Positions 26,013 through 35,309 of a stretch of DNA of 40,330 nucleotides are shown here, in pieces. Numbering within the stretch: position 1 is the first letter of the stretch; the number at the start of each line of letters is the position of its first letter. The DNA comes from Candidatus Roizmanbacteria bacterium CG_4_10_14_0_2_um_filter_39_13. GTDB taxonomy: Bacteria; Patescibacteriota; Microgenomatia; UBA1406; GWC2-37-13. Where the stretch lies: the NCBI GenBank assembly GCA_002792315.1, contig PFOB01000013.1, forward strand, positions 1 to 40,330. The letters run 5' to 3'. Below the pieces are notes generated by a model that was given only the letters and a program-made list of their open reading frames with translations, was not told where the DNA came from and ran no database searches. Made by a program: the position numbers and the translations under genes.

Positions 26013-26858
26013 ATGTCAGATTTATCGTTTGATGGATACGCACCAACCTGGTGTCCGGGCTGTGGAGATTGGGGAATTCGCGTGGGTATCAAATCCGCAC
26101 TTGAACAGCTGGGATTTGATCCATCAACTCTTTTCATATCATTTGATATTGGATGCTCGGGAAATATGAATGACTTTATCAATGGATATGCGATGCATGG
26201 CCTTCATGGAAGATCCATTCCGACCGCAGTAGGCATGAAGTGTGCACATCACGATATGAACACAATTGTTATTGGCGGGGATGGTGGCATATACGGCGAA
26301 GGGGGAAATCATTTTCTCCATGCGTGTCGTGGAAATCATGACATAACAGTTATCGTGCACGACAATATGGTATACGGTTTGACAACTGGTCAAGTTGCAC
26401 CAACCGCAAAAAAAGGATTCAAATCAAAATCTACACCACAAGGCATTATTGAAGTTCCGGTAAATCCTCTTGCCCTTGCAATTACTCAAGGAGCTTCATT
26501 TGTGGCACAAGGGTTTGCCGGTGATGCGCGCTCACTTATTGAAATTATTAAAGCAGCAGTTACTCATAAAGGGTTTTCACTGGTAAATATCCTTCAACCA
26601 TGTGTGACTTTTAACAAAATAAATACCTACCAGTATTATTTAAAAAACACCTATAAACTTCCTGAGGACTATAAATCAGGTGATAAAAAAGAAGCAATTG
26701 CAAAGAGTATGGAAGTTCATGAGGAAAAGTATCCCCTTGGAATATTGTATCGAGAAGAAAAGCCGGTGTATCATGAGAATATTCCGCAGCTTGAGGCTCC
26801 GCTGGTCACGCGTGCACGATTTACTGATTTTGAACCATTTACTTCGTCATTTGTGTAG
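26013..26858 (+). CDS. korB: 2-oxoacid:ferredoxin oxidoreductase beta subunit (TPP-binding)
   Basis: APTWCPGCGDWGIRVGIKSAL, DIGCSGNMNDFINGYAMHGLHGRSIPTAVGMK, VIGGDGGIYGEGGNHFLHACRGNHDITVIVHDNMVYGLTTGQVAPT. Confidence 0.95.
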   Translation: MSDLSFDGYAPTWCPGCGDWGIRVGIKSALEQLGFDPSTLFISFDIGCSGNMNDFINGYAMHGLHGRSIPTAVGMKCAHHDMNTIVIGGDGGIYGEGGNHFLHACRGNHDITVIVHDNMVYGLTTGQVAPTAKKGFKSKSTPQGIIEVPVNPLALAITQGASFVAQGFAGDARSLIEIIKAAVTHKGFSLVNILQPCVTFNKINTYQYYLKNTYKLPEDYKSGDKKEAIAKSMEVHEEKYPLGILYREEKPVYHENIPQLEAPLVTRARFTDFEPFTSSFV

Positions 26859-26881
26859 AATTCCACGCTAAATCACACATC

Positions 26882-26910
26882 TTGACTTTTAGCAATCAAT
26901 TTAATATACT
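26882..26910 (+). promoter_or_regulatory. lon promoter: TTGACT-N17-TATACT
   Basis: -35 26882-26887, 17-nt spacer, -10 26905-26910; ATG at 26919, 8 nt after the -10. Confidence 0.8.
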
Positions 26911-26915
26911 GCTAA
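26889..26915. promoter_or_regulatory. CIRCE-like operator TTAGCAATC-N9-TACTGCTAA overlapping the lon promoter
   Basis: Directly read: TTAGCAATC (26889-26897), AATTTAATA (26898-26906), TACTGCTAA (26907-26915). Compared with consensus TTAGCACTC-N9-GAGTGCTAA it matches 15 of 18 arm positions with identical spacing. Confidence 0.6.
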
Positions 26916-26918
26916 GAT

Positions 26919-29381
26919 ATGTCTGAAATAAATTCTGAGAAAAATGAACTTTACCCCGTTGTAGCAATCAGAGATGGAATAGTATTTCCGTCAGCTGAGA
27001 ATGTATTGGTGTTTGGTCGAGAGAAAAGCGTTGCGGCAATGAAGCATGCAATGAAAAATGAAAAAAAAGTAATTTTGGTCATGCAAAAGAAGGCAGATCT
27101 TGAAGATCCAGAGACAAAAGACTTATACGATGTTGGAGTAGTAGCACAGATTGACAAGATCGCAACAAGTGAAAAAGGACAAATCAACGCTCTCGTGAAA
27201 GGACTTTATAAAGTCCATATTGATTCTTATTCCCAGACCGAGCCATATATTGCGGCTACTGCATCAGAAATATTGGAATCATCTCAGGAAACGGAAGAAA
27301 TTCTTGCCGTTGTAAAGTATATTTCTGGTCAGGTAAAGAAAGCGATTAACCTTGGAAAAACGATTGACTTCGTGTTCCTCATGAATATTCTCAATATTCA
27401 ATCTTCACATAATTTTTCAAATCAGGTTGCAATGATTGTCGACATCAAGACAAGTGAACGCCAAGAACTTCTCGAAGAAACAGATTTGAAGACCAGGTTG
27501 CAAAAGGAAGTTGAATACATAAATAAAGAGATTAAAGTTCTTGAACTTGAGCATAATATTTCAAACAAAACGCAAAAGAAATTTGAAAAAAACATGCGGG
27601 AAACATTTCTTCGTGAAAAGATGAAAACAATTGAAGAGGAGCTCGGCGACAAGGGGGACAATGTAGAGGTCAATGAATATAAAAAGAAAATAAAAGATGC
27701 TGCAATGCCTGAAGATGTGCAGAAAAAAGCGGTAAAGGAGCTCAAAAGACTTTCTCAAATGTCGCAGTACAATCCTGAAGCCTCATATATACGATCATAT
27801 CTTGACTGGCTGGTTGAGATACCATGGAATCATGCGTCAGAGCAAAATATTGATATAAAACTTGCAGAAAAAATATTAGATGAAGATCATTTTGGACTGA
27901 AAAAAGTTAAGGAACGAATTATTGAGTTTCTTGCAGTCATGAAGTTAAAAAGTATGCAAGATGAAGAGATAGACAAGGCAGAAAAAAAGAAACCTGATTC
28001 AAAAAAGCCGAACAATAAACACGAACATCAACCGTCAATTTTGTGTTTTGTCGGACCACCAGGTGTCGGTAAAACTTCTTTGGGAAAATCAATAGCACGT
28101 GCGCAAGGAAGAGAGTTTGTAAAAATATCGTTAGGTGGAATACGTGATGAGGCAGAAATTCGCGGACATAGAAGAACGTATGTTGGTGCTCTCCCTGGCC
28201 GAATGATTCAAGGAATAAAACAAGCTGGCACAAAGAATCCGGTTTTTATGCTTGATGAAATTGACAAAATTGGGAGTGATTATCGCGGTGATCCATCTGC
28301 AGCACTTCTTGAAGCTTTGGACCCAGAGCAAAATCACGCATTTTCTGACCACTATCTTGAAGTTCCCTTTAATATGTCAGAGGTCTTTTTTATTACGACT
28401 GCAAATATTCTTGACACGATACCCGATGCACTTCGTGATCGTCTAGAGATCATTCATTTTGCCGGATATACCGAGGATGAAAAATTTAATATTGCAAAAA
28501 ATTATCTTATTCCAAAGCAACTTCGTGCGCATCACATTTCTCAGGATAAAATTGGGGTGTCTGATGGGGCGCTTCGGATTATTATTCGAAGATATTCACG
28601 TGAGGCAGGAGTTCGCGAGCTTGAACGTCAAGTTGCTACCGTATTTCGAAAGGTTGCTCGTGACATTGTTGAAAATAAGATCAAAGGTAAGAAAAAAATC
28701 ATTGCAACAGCCGATACGCAGAAATACTTAGGACCCTTTAAATATTCTGAGTCGATGATTGAGGATAAGGATACTGTTGGGATTACTACTGGACTGGCGT
28801 GGACACAGGTAGGTGGAGTTATACTGTTTGTTGAAGTTGCTAATATGCCAGGAAAAGGATCGCTTACTTTAACGGGAAACCTTGGAGATGTTATGAAGGA
28901 ATCATGCCAAGCTGCGTTGACCTATATTAGAGCGCGATGGGATACCTTTAAACTTGAGGAAAAGTTTTACAGTGATATGGATATTCATGTACATGTTCCT
29001 GAAGGTGCAGTACCAAAAGATGGACCATCTGCAGGGGTATCGATTGTAACCTCAATGATATCATCACTTACCGGAATGCCGGTCAAAAGAGACGTTGCAA
29101 TGACCGGAGAGATCACGCTTCGTGGACGAGTGACTGAAATTGGTGGTCTGAAAGAAAAAGTAATTGCCGCACATAGAGCAAAAATTAAAACTGTCATTAT
29201 CCCAATGGAAAACAAGAAGGATTTGGTTGATATTCCAGACAATGTAAAGAAAGATCTGAATTTTATTTTTGCAAGTCGCATAGATGATGTACTAAAGGCT
29301 GCTCTTATTTTTCCGACTAAAAAGAAAGAATTTATTGATAAGCGATCTAAGAAAGCAAGTGAAGGAAAAAATCAGAAATAG
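26919..29381 (+). CDS. lon: ATP-dependent endopeptidase Lon
   Basis: FVGPPGVGKTSLGKSIARA, GGIRDEAEIRGHRRTYVGALPGRMIQ, catalytic PKDGPSAGVSI. Confidence 0.98.
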   Translation: MSEINSEKNELYPVVAIRDGIVFPSAENVLVFGREKSVAAMKHAMKNEKKVILVMQKKADLEDPETKDLYDVGVVAQIDKIATSEKGQINALVKGLYKVHIDSYSQTEPYIAATASEILESSQETEEILAVVKYISGQVKKAINLGKTIDFVFLMNILNIQSSHNFSNQVAMIVDIKTSERQELLEETDLKTRLQKEVEYINKEIKVLELEHNISNKTQKKFEKNMRETFLREKMKTIEEELGDKGDNVEVNEYKKKIKDAAMPEDVQKKAVKELKRLSQMSQYNPEASYIRSYLDWLVEIPWNHASEQNIDIKLAEKILDEDHFGLKKVKERIIEFLAVMKLKSMQDEEIDKAEKKKPDSKKPNNKHEHQPSILCFVGPPGVGKTSLGKSIARAQGREFVKISLGGIRDEAEIRGHRRTYVGALPGRMIQGIKQAGTKNPVFMLDEIDKIGSDYRGDPSAALLEALDPEQNHAFSDHYLEVPFNMSEVFFITTANILDTIPDALRDRLEIIHFAGYTEDEKFNIAKNYLIPKQLRAHHISQDKIGVSDGALRIIIRRYSREAGVRELERQVATVFRKVARDIVENKIKGKKKIIATADTQKYLGPFKYSESMIEDKDTVGITTGLAWTQVGGVILFVEVANMPGKGSLTLTGNLGDVMKESCQAALTYIRARWDTFKLEEKFYSDMDIHVHVPEGAVPKDGPSAGVSIVTSMISSLTGMPVKRDVAMTGEITLRGRVTEIGGLKEKVIAAHRAKIKTVIIPMENKKDLVDIPDNVKKDLNFIFASRIDDVLKAALIFPTKKKEFIDKRSKKASEGKNQK

Positions 29382-29387
29382 GATCTC

Positions 29388-30365
29388 TTAAATAAGACGA
29401 TTTCGAATAGCGTACGCAATATTGTAGATTGGGTATATCATTGGATTTATCACCAAGTCGTAGCTCCCAACAAATGGTACAAATTGTGTTCCATATCCTT
29501 CTTTGAATCGAGTAAATCCTGACCATTTTCCATTCCGGTCATAGTTTTGAGGCAGCGATCCCCACATATCAAATGTTTTTGCACCTAGTTTCTTCCCAAG
29601 CTTAATAGCCTCCCACATCAGGAGGTTTGAACCCATGAGGTCGCGATGTTCAGTGGAAGAACCCCCATACGGATAATATAATCGATCTTTGAAGATGAAA
29701 AGTTCGTATGCCGCAAGAGGAATATCATGGTGATATGCAATTACTATTTTTGCATATTTATTTTTCAATCCATTCCAAACTATCTGGTGATATGAACGAT
29801 CATGTCCTCGGTATTCCTGTCTGCTTGTTGTTTTGAAATAGAGATCGGCAAATACCTCAAATCCATGATCGTCAGATTGTTCTCGCACGATTACCCCTTT
29901 GCGCATAGCATATCGAATGTTATACCGCGTTTTAGACTTCATATTGTTTAGTAGCGTATCTTCAGTAGGTGTTAAATCAAGCATCTGAGTCCAGACCGGA
30001 AATAGAGGGTGTGGAGATCTTTTTAAATTTGGGAGTTGAGATTTAATCGAAACAGAATCATATGGTTCAAATTTGATAAAGAGAAGGTGATTTTCTTTGC
30101 CATAATTTGATAAAAATGTCAGCAATTCATCTGATGGTAGAACAGATCTCGGGATGTATCCAATCTCAAATGATGTTCGGGGTATTTTATGTATGGTCAT
30201 GGTAAAAACAGCATGAAGAGCGTTCTGATCAAATCCTCCTATTCGAACAATCTTGACACCTGTTTGTTTACGGACTTCACCCCATTCCCAACTTTGAAGC
30301 GGATGTTGAGCATTCTCGTTAAACTGATTATTATCAAATTGTTCTGGCAAGATTTTATACTCCAT
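29388..30365 (-). CDS. FemAB/FemX-like aminoacyltransferase (GNAT fold)
   Basis: PLQSWEWGEVRKQTGVKIVRIG, LNNMKSKTRYNIRYAMRKGV, YYPYGGSSTEHRDLMGSNLLMWEAIKLGKKLGAKTFDMWGSLP. Confidence 0.85.
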   Translation of the reverse strand: MEYKILPEQFDNNQFNENAQHPLQSWEWGEVRKQTGVKIVRIGGFDQNALHAVFTMTIHKIPRTSFEIGYIPRSVLPSDELLTFLSNYGKENHLLFIKFEPYDSVSIKSQLPNLKRSPHPLFPVWTQMLDLTPTEDTLLNNMKSKTRYNIRYAMRKGVIVREQSDDHGFEVFADLYFKTTSRQEYRGHDRSYHQIVWNGLKNKYAKIVIAYHHDIPLAAYELFIFKDRLYYPYGGSSTEHRDLMGSNLLMWEAIKLGKKLGAKTFDMWGSLPQNYDRNGKWSGFTRFKEGYGTQFVPFVGSYDLVINPMIYPIYNIAYAIRNRLI

Positions 30366-30368
30366 AAG

Positions 30369-31484
30369 TTATTGATCAATTTTGGTTGCGTTTACAAGAA
30401 GGGATAATGTTTCCTCTGCGCATTTTGACCAAGAAAATTCTTTTACTCTTTTTTTCCCTTCAGTAATTAAGGTTGAATAGAGCTTTGAATCGCTTGTTAA
30501 TTTTTCAAGTTTTTCCAAAAGATCATTTTTGTCATTTGGATCAAAATAGAGACATGCTTCTCCGCCAATTTCTGGCAGACTTGAGGCATGAGATGTCACG
30601 ACAGGGCATCCAGCACTCATTGCTTCAAGAATTGGTATGCCAAATCCTTCATAAAATGACGGAAGAACAAAGCAAAATGCATTTTTATACAAAGTGGTCA
30701 ATGCTTCATCTGTCTCAAATCCAGTAAAAATGACATGCTCTTCAAGATTCAGTTCCTTAACTTTTGCATATATTTTGTCAAATAACCACCCTTTTTTCCC
30801 AACAAGCACGAGTTTAAATTCAGATTGTTGTTTTCGAAATTCCTTAAAGGCTTCAATGAGAGTTGGCACATTTTTACGTGGTTGAAGTGTCCCGACGTAT
30901 AAGAGATATTTTTTTGGATTCAATTTATATTGAATCAATACATCATTCGATATATTTGATGAAATATTTGTTCTACTAAATCCGTTATATACAACAGTGA
31001 CATCCTCTTCTGACAGCTGAAAGGTGTTTAATATATCTTTTTTTGTCGTTTTTGAAACAGCAATTATTTTAAGCGCTTTCATAACGGAGTATTTTGTCCA
31101 GTTATTGAGCTTATAGAGATCTTTTTTGAGAAATTCTTTTGGATATTTTACGTAGGAAAGGTCATGAATCGTTACTATCACTGGTTGTTTCAAAAATCGT
31201 GGTGCATAATGCGCTGGCGCAAAGAATACATCAATGTCAGAGCGAAACAATAGATGAAAGGGGAGAAAGATTTGAGACCAGAGGACTTTCGCAGGAATTA
31301 CTTCATAGGTAAAACCATCATGTTCTTTTGGCATACATATTTTTGGTTCGTTGCGGAGAAATATGGTGAATGTTACTCCTTCTTGTTTGAACTTTGCAAA
31401 ATGCTTCAGAAGTTCGAGAGTGTACACGGAAACACCTACATGCTTCTCTACATTTGCTTCATTTCCATCAATACCAATATTCAT
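30369..31484 (-). CDS. Glycosyltransferase family 4 (GT-B)
   Basis: MNIGIDGNEANVEKHVGVSVYTLELLKHF, YVGTLQPRKNVPTLIEAF, PSFYEGFGIPILEAMSAGCPVVTSHASSLPEIGGEACLYFDP. Confidence 0.93.
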   Translation of the reverse strand: MNIGIDGNEANVEKHVGVSVYTLELLKHFAKFKQEGVTFTIFLRNEPKICMPKEHDGFTYEVIPAKVLWSQIFLPFHLLFRSDIDVFFAPAHYAPRFLKQPVIVTIHDLSYVKYPKEFLKKDLYKLNNWTKYSVMKALKIIAVSKTTKKDILNTFQLSEEDVTVVYNGFSRTNISSNISNDVLIQYKLNPKKYLLYVGTLQPRKNVPTLIEAFKEFRKQQSEFKLVLVGKKGWLFDKIYAKVKELNLEEHVIFTGFETDEALTTLYKNAFCFVLPSFYEGFGIPILEAMSAGCPVVTSHASSLPEIGGEACLYFDPNDKNDLLEKLEKLTSDSKLYSTLITEGKKRVKEFSWSKCAEETLSLLVNATKIDQ

Positions 31485-31497
31485 AATTGTTTATTAA

Positions 31498-32619
31498 TCA
31501 AGATGTTTTCTCGTTGAGAGAAGTAATAAGAGTATTATAATAACTTTTCCACGTAAACTTCTGTGCTTGGAGTAATCCTTTTTCGACAAGCTCAGCTCGT
31601 AGTTTTTCTGAACCAGTAAGTTGTTCGAGAACACTTTGAATTGATTGCTCGCTGTGTGGATCAAAAAAAACTGCAGCATCTCCTGCAACCTCAGGTATTG
31701 AAGAGGTATTACTTGTTGCTACGGGGCATCCATACTTCATAGCCTCGATGATAGGGTATCCAAAGCCTTCATAGATTGAAGGATATGCAAAACAGAGGGC
31801 ATTGGCGTACAGCGTGGCAAGCTCTTCACCAGACACATAGCCAATAAACTTTATTGCATCGTTTGATTTTTCATCTGGCATGTTCCAACCTTCTGGTCCA
31901 ACGATAATAAGTTGTAACGACTGGGTAGGTTTTGCCATTTTTTGAAAAACAGTAATGAGCTTTTGAATATTTTTTCTTGGTTCTTGTTTGCCGACAGATA
32001 GAATGTAGGGTTTTGTTATGTCAAATTTTTCAAGATGATCTATTTGTTGAGCGTTTGACCGAAGTTTTGTTACCTCGACGCCAGGATAATTGATCACTGT
32101 CCGTGATGAGTCAATATTATATTCTTGGCGAAGGTCATTTGTCGTTGCCTGTGAGTCAGTGAAAATAATTTTTGATTCATTTGTTAGATATTTGAAGCGT
32201 GTCATTTGCGCACGTAATATTGTTTTATGAACTGTTTGTGGATACTTCTTAAAGACAAGATCGTGGACAATCGTAGCTTTTTTGATGGGCATTGGAAGCT
32301 CAATCCAATCTGATGTGATAAACCAATCAAGCTCAGTGAATTGATGCAAGTTATTTGTTATCATCCTCGTTGCAAAGCGAAGATCATTACTCAAAAGAGA
32401 CAGTGCTGTTGGAGGAAGCGGAAGTATAACCAAAGTATGATGATGAGCAGCAATTTTTTCCTTAAGTGGCAATTCAAGAGAATTGCGAAATGATGAGAAA
32501 AAAAATGTCCACTCGTCCAGTTTATTATTGTCGAGTATTGCGTGAACGAGTCCTTCGGTAAAACGAGAAACGCCCGTACCTTTGTATGCAATTTGTGAAA
32601 TATCAATGCCAATTTTCAT
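31498..32619 (-). CDS. Glycosyltransferase family 4 (GT-B)
   Basis: MKIGIDISQIAYKGTGVSRFTEGLVHAIL, SVGKQEPRKNIQKLITVF, YPSIYEGFGYPIIEAMKYGCPVATSNTSSIPEVAGDAAVFFDP. ATG at 32619 chosen over the ORF start at 32778, which overlaps the next gene. Confidence 0.92.
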   Translation of the reverse strand: MKIGIDISQIAYKGTGVSRFTEGLVHAILDNNKLDEWTFFFSSFRNSLELPLKEKIAAHHHTLVILPLPPTALSLLSNDLRFATRMITNNLHQFTELDWFITSDWIELPMPIKKATIVHDLVFKKYPQTVHKTILRAQMTRFKYLTNESKIIFTDSQATTNDLRQEYNIDSSRTVINYPGVEVTKLRSNAQQIDHLEKFDITKPYILSVGKQEPRKNIQKLITVFQKMAKPTQSLQLIIVGPEGWNMPDEKSNDAIKFIGYVSGEELATLYANALCFAYPSIYEGFGYPIIEAMKYGCPVATSNTSSIPEVAGDAAVFFDPHSEQSIQSVLEQLTGSEKLRAELVEKGLLQAQKFTWKSYYNTLITSLNEKTS

Positions 32620-32629
32620 TATTATTTTA

Positions 32630-33829
32630 TCAACTCTTTGTAATGTTCCGATATACGTTTTCAAGTTTTTTTGCAATTGATTCCCAACTAAAATTTTCTG
32701 ATACAAGTTCAAATGCATTTTTTTGTATCCTTTTATACAATGCTTCGTCAGATAATATTTTTTGGATCTGAATGACAAATTCCTCTGGCGATTGAGCTAT
32801 TACTGCATGCGTATTGTCTTGAATTCCCAAGCCCTCAACGCCAACACGGGTTGAAACGACCGGAAGACCTGAGGCCATACTTGCAAGAATTTTGAGCCGT
32901 GTTCCACCAGGGCCAAATATTGGTGCGATAAATAATGTTGCAGAATGATACAGTTTTTTAACTATTTTTTCATCGGCTGGATCGAGGTCAATGATAGTTA
33001 TATTTTTTTTCTGTGACGTAACGATTTTACCCCCCGCATTTTGACCCGCAATTATTAGTTCAAATTGTGGCATCACCTTTTCAAGAAGCGGATATATCGA
33101 CTCGATCAAGTATTTTGCTGCCTCCACATTTTGCAACCAGAAAAAATTTCCAAGAAATAAGAGTTGCGGTTTTGAAAGTTCTTTAGAAGGAAGTTCTTTT
33201 ACAAACATCTCATCACCTGCTCCATTTGGAATGACCTTTGGTTCTATACTCGGGTCAAGGCGTTTTATTTCATTTTTATCAAACTCAGAGACCGTTGCAA
33301 CAAGATCTGCCTTTTTCCAATAATATTTTTCCCAGTATTTGAGTTTTATGATATCAAGATGAAGAGGAAGGCGCAGGAGTGAGGGAAGTGAACTCGTAAA
33401 ATGTTGGTATACCTTATATTCAATCGTTTGTTCAACGAGCAAAATGGGGGTCAATGTTTTTGGAATGTGTGGCATGATGTAAAATGTTTCGGCATGAATA
33501 ACATCAAATGTTTTTTCCTTTAGAAGTTTCTGAATGGTGTCTGATGCTTCTTGAGAAAAATTCCTCACGATCAAAAAGGGTTGATTGGTAAATGCTGCCT
33601 TTGCAATGATTTTGGGACGCCATGGTTTACTTGCTCTTTTGCAGAGGTGAATTTCAGAACAATATGATCGCAGATGTTTTGCGTATTGCTTCTCATTCTC
33701 ATCTTTGTATAAGGCAACAAGCGTAATTGAGTGATTTCTGGCTAGATATTTGAGTAGATAATGAGTGCGAATTTGTCCTCCTGACGCAGGGGGGTATGGA
33801 AGATATGGAGTAAGCATCAAAATGTTCAT
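32630..33829 (-). CDS. Glycosyltransferase (GT-B, GT4-type)
   Basis: MNILMLTPYLPYPPASGGQIRTHYLLKYLAR, LFLGNFFWLQNVEAAKYLI, FGPGGTRLKILASMASGLPVVSTRVGVEGL. Confidence 0.92.
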   Translation of the reverse strand: MNILMLTPYLPYPPASGGQIRTHYLLKYLARNHSITLVALYKDENEKQYAKHLRSYCSEIHLCKRASKPWRPKIIAKAAFTNQPFLIVRNFSQEASDTIQKLLKEKTFDVIHAETFYIMPHIPKTLTPILLVEQTIEYKVYQHFTSSLPSLLRLPLHLDIIKLKYWEKYYWKKADLVATVSEFDKNEIKRLDPSIEPKVIPNGAGDEMFVKELPSKELSKPQLLFLGNFFWLQNVEAAKYLIESIYPLLEKVMPQFELIIAGQNAGGKIVTSQKKNITIIDLDPADEKIVKKLYHSATLFIAPIFGPGGTRLKILASMASGLPVVSTRVGVEGLGIQDNTHAVIAQSPEEFVIQIQKILSDEALYKRIQKNAFELVSENFSWESIAKKLENVYRNITKS

Positions 33830-33857
33830 ACGATATTCATTGAATGGTATATGTGGA

Positions 33858-35291
33858 TTACAGTTTCACCATGAGATAGAGATCAGTTTCAATGACAATC
33901 TCAAGATCTCTTGATTTTAAATCTTCTTTCATACCCTCATTTGAGGTGACAAGATACCTATATCCAAGTTCGGTGAGCTCTTCTATGCTCTTATAGACTG
34001 CAGGGGCTCCTTTCCTGTCTGATAAGTACAAGAGAGTAGTGTCTCCGCTTCTATCTGTCACTATTTTGTCTTCAGGAGCAGTAAAGGTTTTAATAAGCTC
34101 AGCAATTTGAGGAAGATCATTTGGATATACGTAGTAATCCTTAACTTTATAATATGAAAACAGCACACTAAATAAGATAACAGCAAAAACGGTCGGATAA
34201 AGAATAATTTTGTGAATATATTTACTGGGAATTTCAATTATATTTGCTACTCCGACACCTCCAATAAGCGCAAACATTGGTAATGCGATTGTTTGATAAT
34301 ATTCATGTTGAACATTTCCTCCCTGAAAGGTAAAGATATAAACAAGTCCGGAAAAGAGCATGCTGTGAAGAAAGAAGTTTTTATACTTTCCAACCGCGCC
34401 AAGGATAAAAAATGCGGTGCCATAAATTCCAAATATCAGTGTTCCAATTCGTTCCATAAACATCCATCGAAAAAATGCGGGACGGAAAAATATTTCTTTT
34501 GGTCCTTCAAATGTATTTACTTGAGTAAGGAGCCATGCGCTTGCGGGAATCCCTTCAGGAAATTGCAAGATGTAAACTCTCCAAATGATCAGGGGAATTA
34601 TTCCAATAATTAAGTATGCATAGGGTCGCCATTGTTTGAAGATATCAAATTTATAGGTACGGAGAAATAAATAACCAGCGGCAAATGAATAAAAAATAGT
34701 AGTGGGCTTAGTCAAAAGAGAAAGAGCAAAGAGTGTTCCAGCAAATATGAGATAGAGAATTGATTTCTTTTTTCGCGTTAAGCCAATGTAAAGAAAAAAC
34801 AATGAGAGCATCATGAAAGCGACTGCGGTAGATTCGGGAAGAATAACTCGAGAGAAAAATACAAAGAATGGAAATATGGCATAAATTCCTGCCGTTGCAA
34901 TTGCTGCTATTCGATTCTTTTCCATCAGGGCAAAGTAATAGAGCACCGAGATCGTTATGAGGGAGAAAATCGCAGAGGTAAGTCGTCCATAAATTTCAAG
35001 TGAGACAATCGGTAAATATTTTGTAAAAAATGCAAAAATAGCATTGTAAATCGGAAACTCAACCATGCGAATTCCTGATGGGTTTTCTATACCTGTTTGA
35101 ATACTTGAAATATCGTCATAGGTGGGTTTCAGAAGATTGAATCCGTCTCGGGTAAAATTCCGAGCAACAGCAGCAGTGTCAACCTGCCTCCATGAATGAA
35201 GGTCTGCAAGAGGCGTATCAATTTTATAAATACGAAGCGCAAGACCGATTATTAATATGATCGCAAGTATCAAGATATCTTTTTTTTTCAT
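33858..35291 (-). CDS. Integral-membrane glycosyltransferase, ArnT/PMT-like (GT39/GT83-type)
   Basis: LRIYKIDTPLADLHSWRQVDTAAVARNF then 9-11 TM helices; C-terminal soluble stretch IVTDRSGDTTLLYLSDRKG. Alternative start 35309. Confidence 0.82.
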   Translation of the reverse strand: MKKKDILILAIILIIGLALRIYKIDTPLADLHSWRQVDTAAVARNFTRDGFNLLKPTYDDISSIQTGIENPSGIRMVEFPIYNAIFAFFTKYLPIVSLEIYGRLTSAIFSLITISVLYYFALMEKNRIAAIATAGIYAIFPFFVFFSRVILPESTAVAFMMLSLFFLYIGLTRKKKSILYLIFAGTLFALSLLTKPTTIFYSFAAGYLFLRTYKFDIFKQWRPYAYLIIGIIPLIIWRVYILQFPEGIPASAWLLTQVNTFEGPKEIFFRPAFFRWMFMERIGTLIFGIYGTAFFILGAVGKYKNFFLHSMLFSGLVYIFTFQGGNVQHEYYQTIALPMFALIGGVGVANIIEIPSKYIHKIILYPTVFAVILFSVLFSYYKVKDYYVYPNDLPQIAELIKTFTAPEDKIVTDRSGDTTLLYLSDRKGAPAVYKSIEELTELGYRYLVTSNEGMKEDLKSRDLEIVIETDLYLMVKL

Positions 35292-35309
35292 GATGATGAG
35301 TTCGATCAA

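Noticed and set aside
32620-32778. N-terminal extension of the GT-B gene to 32778
   Set aside because: Would overlap the upstream GT gene by about 150 nt; the ATG at 32619 gives the canonical MKIGIDISQ N-terminus.
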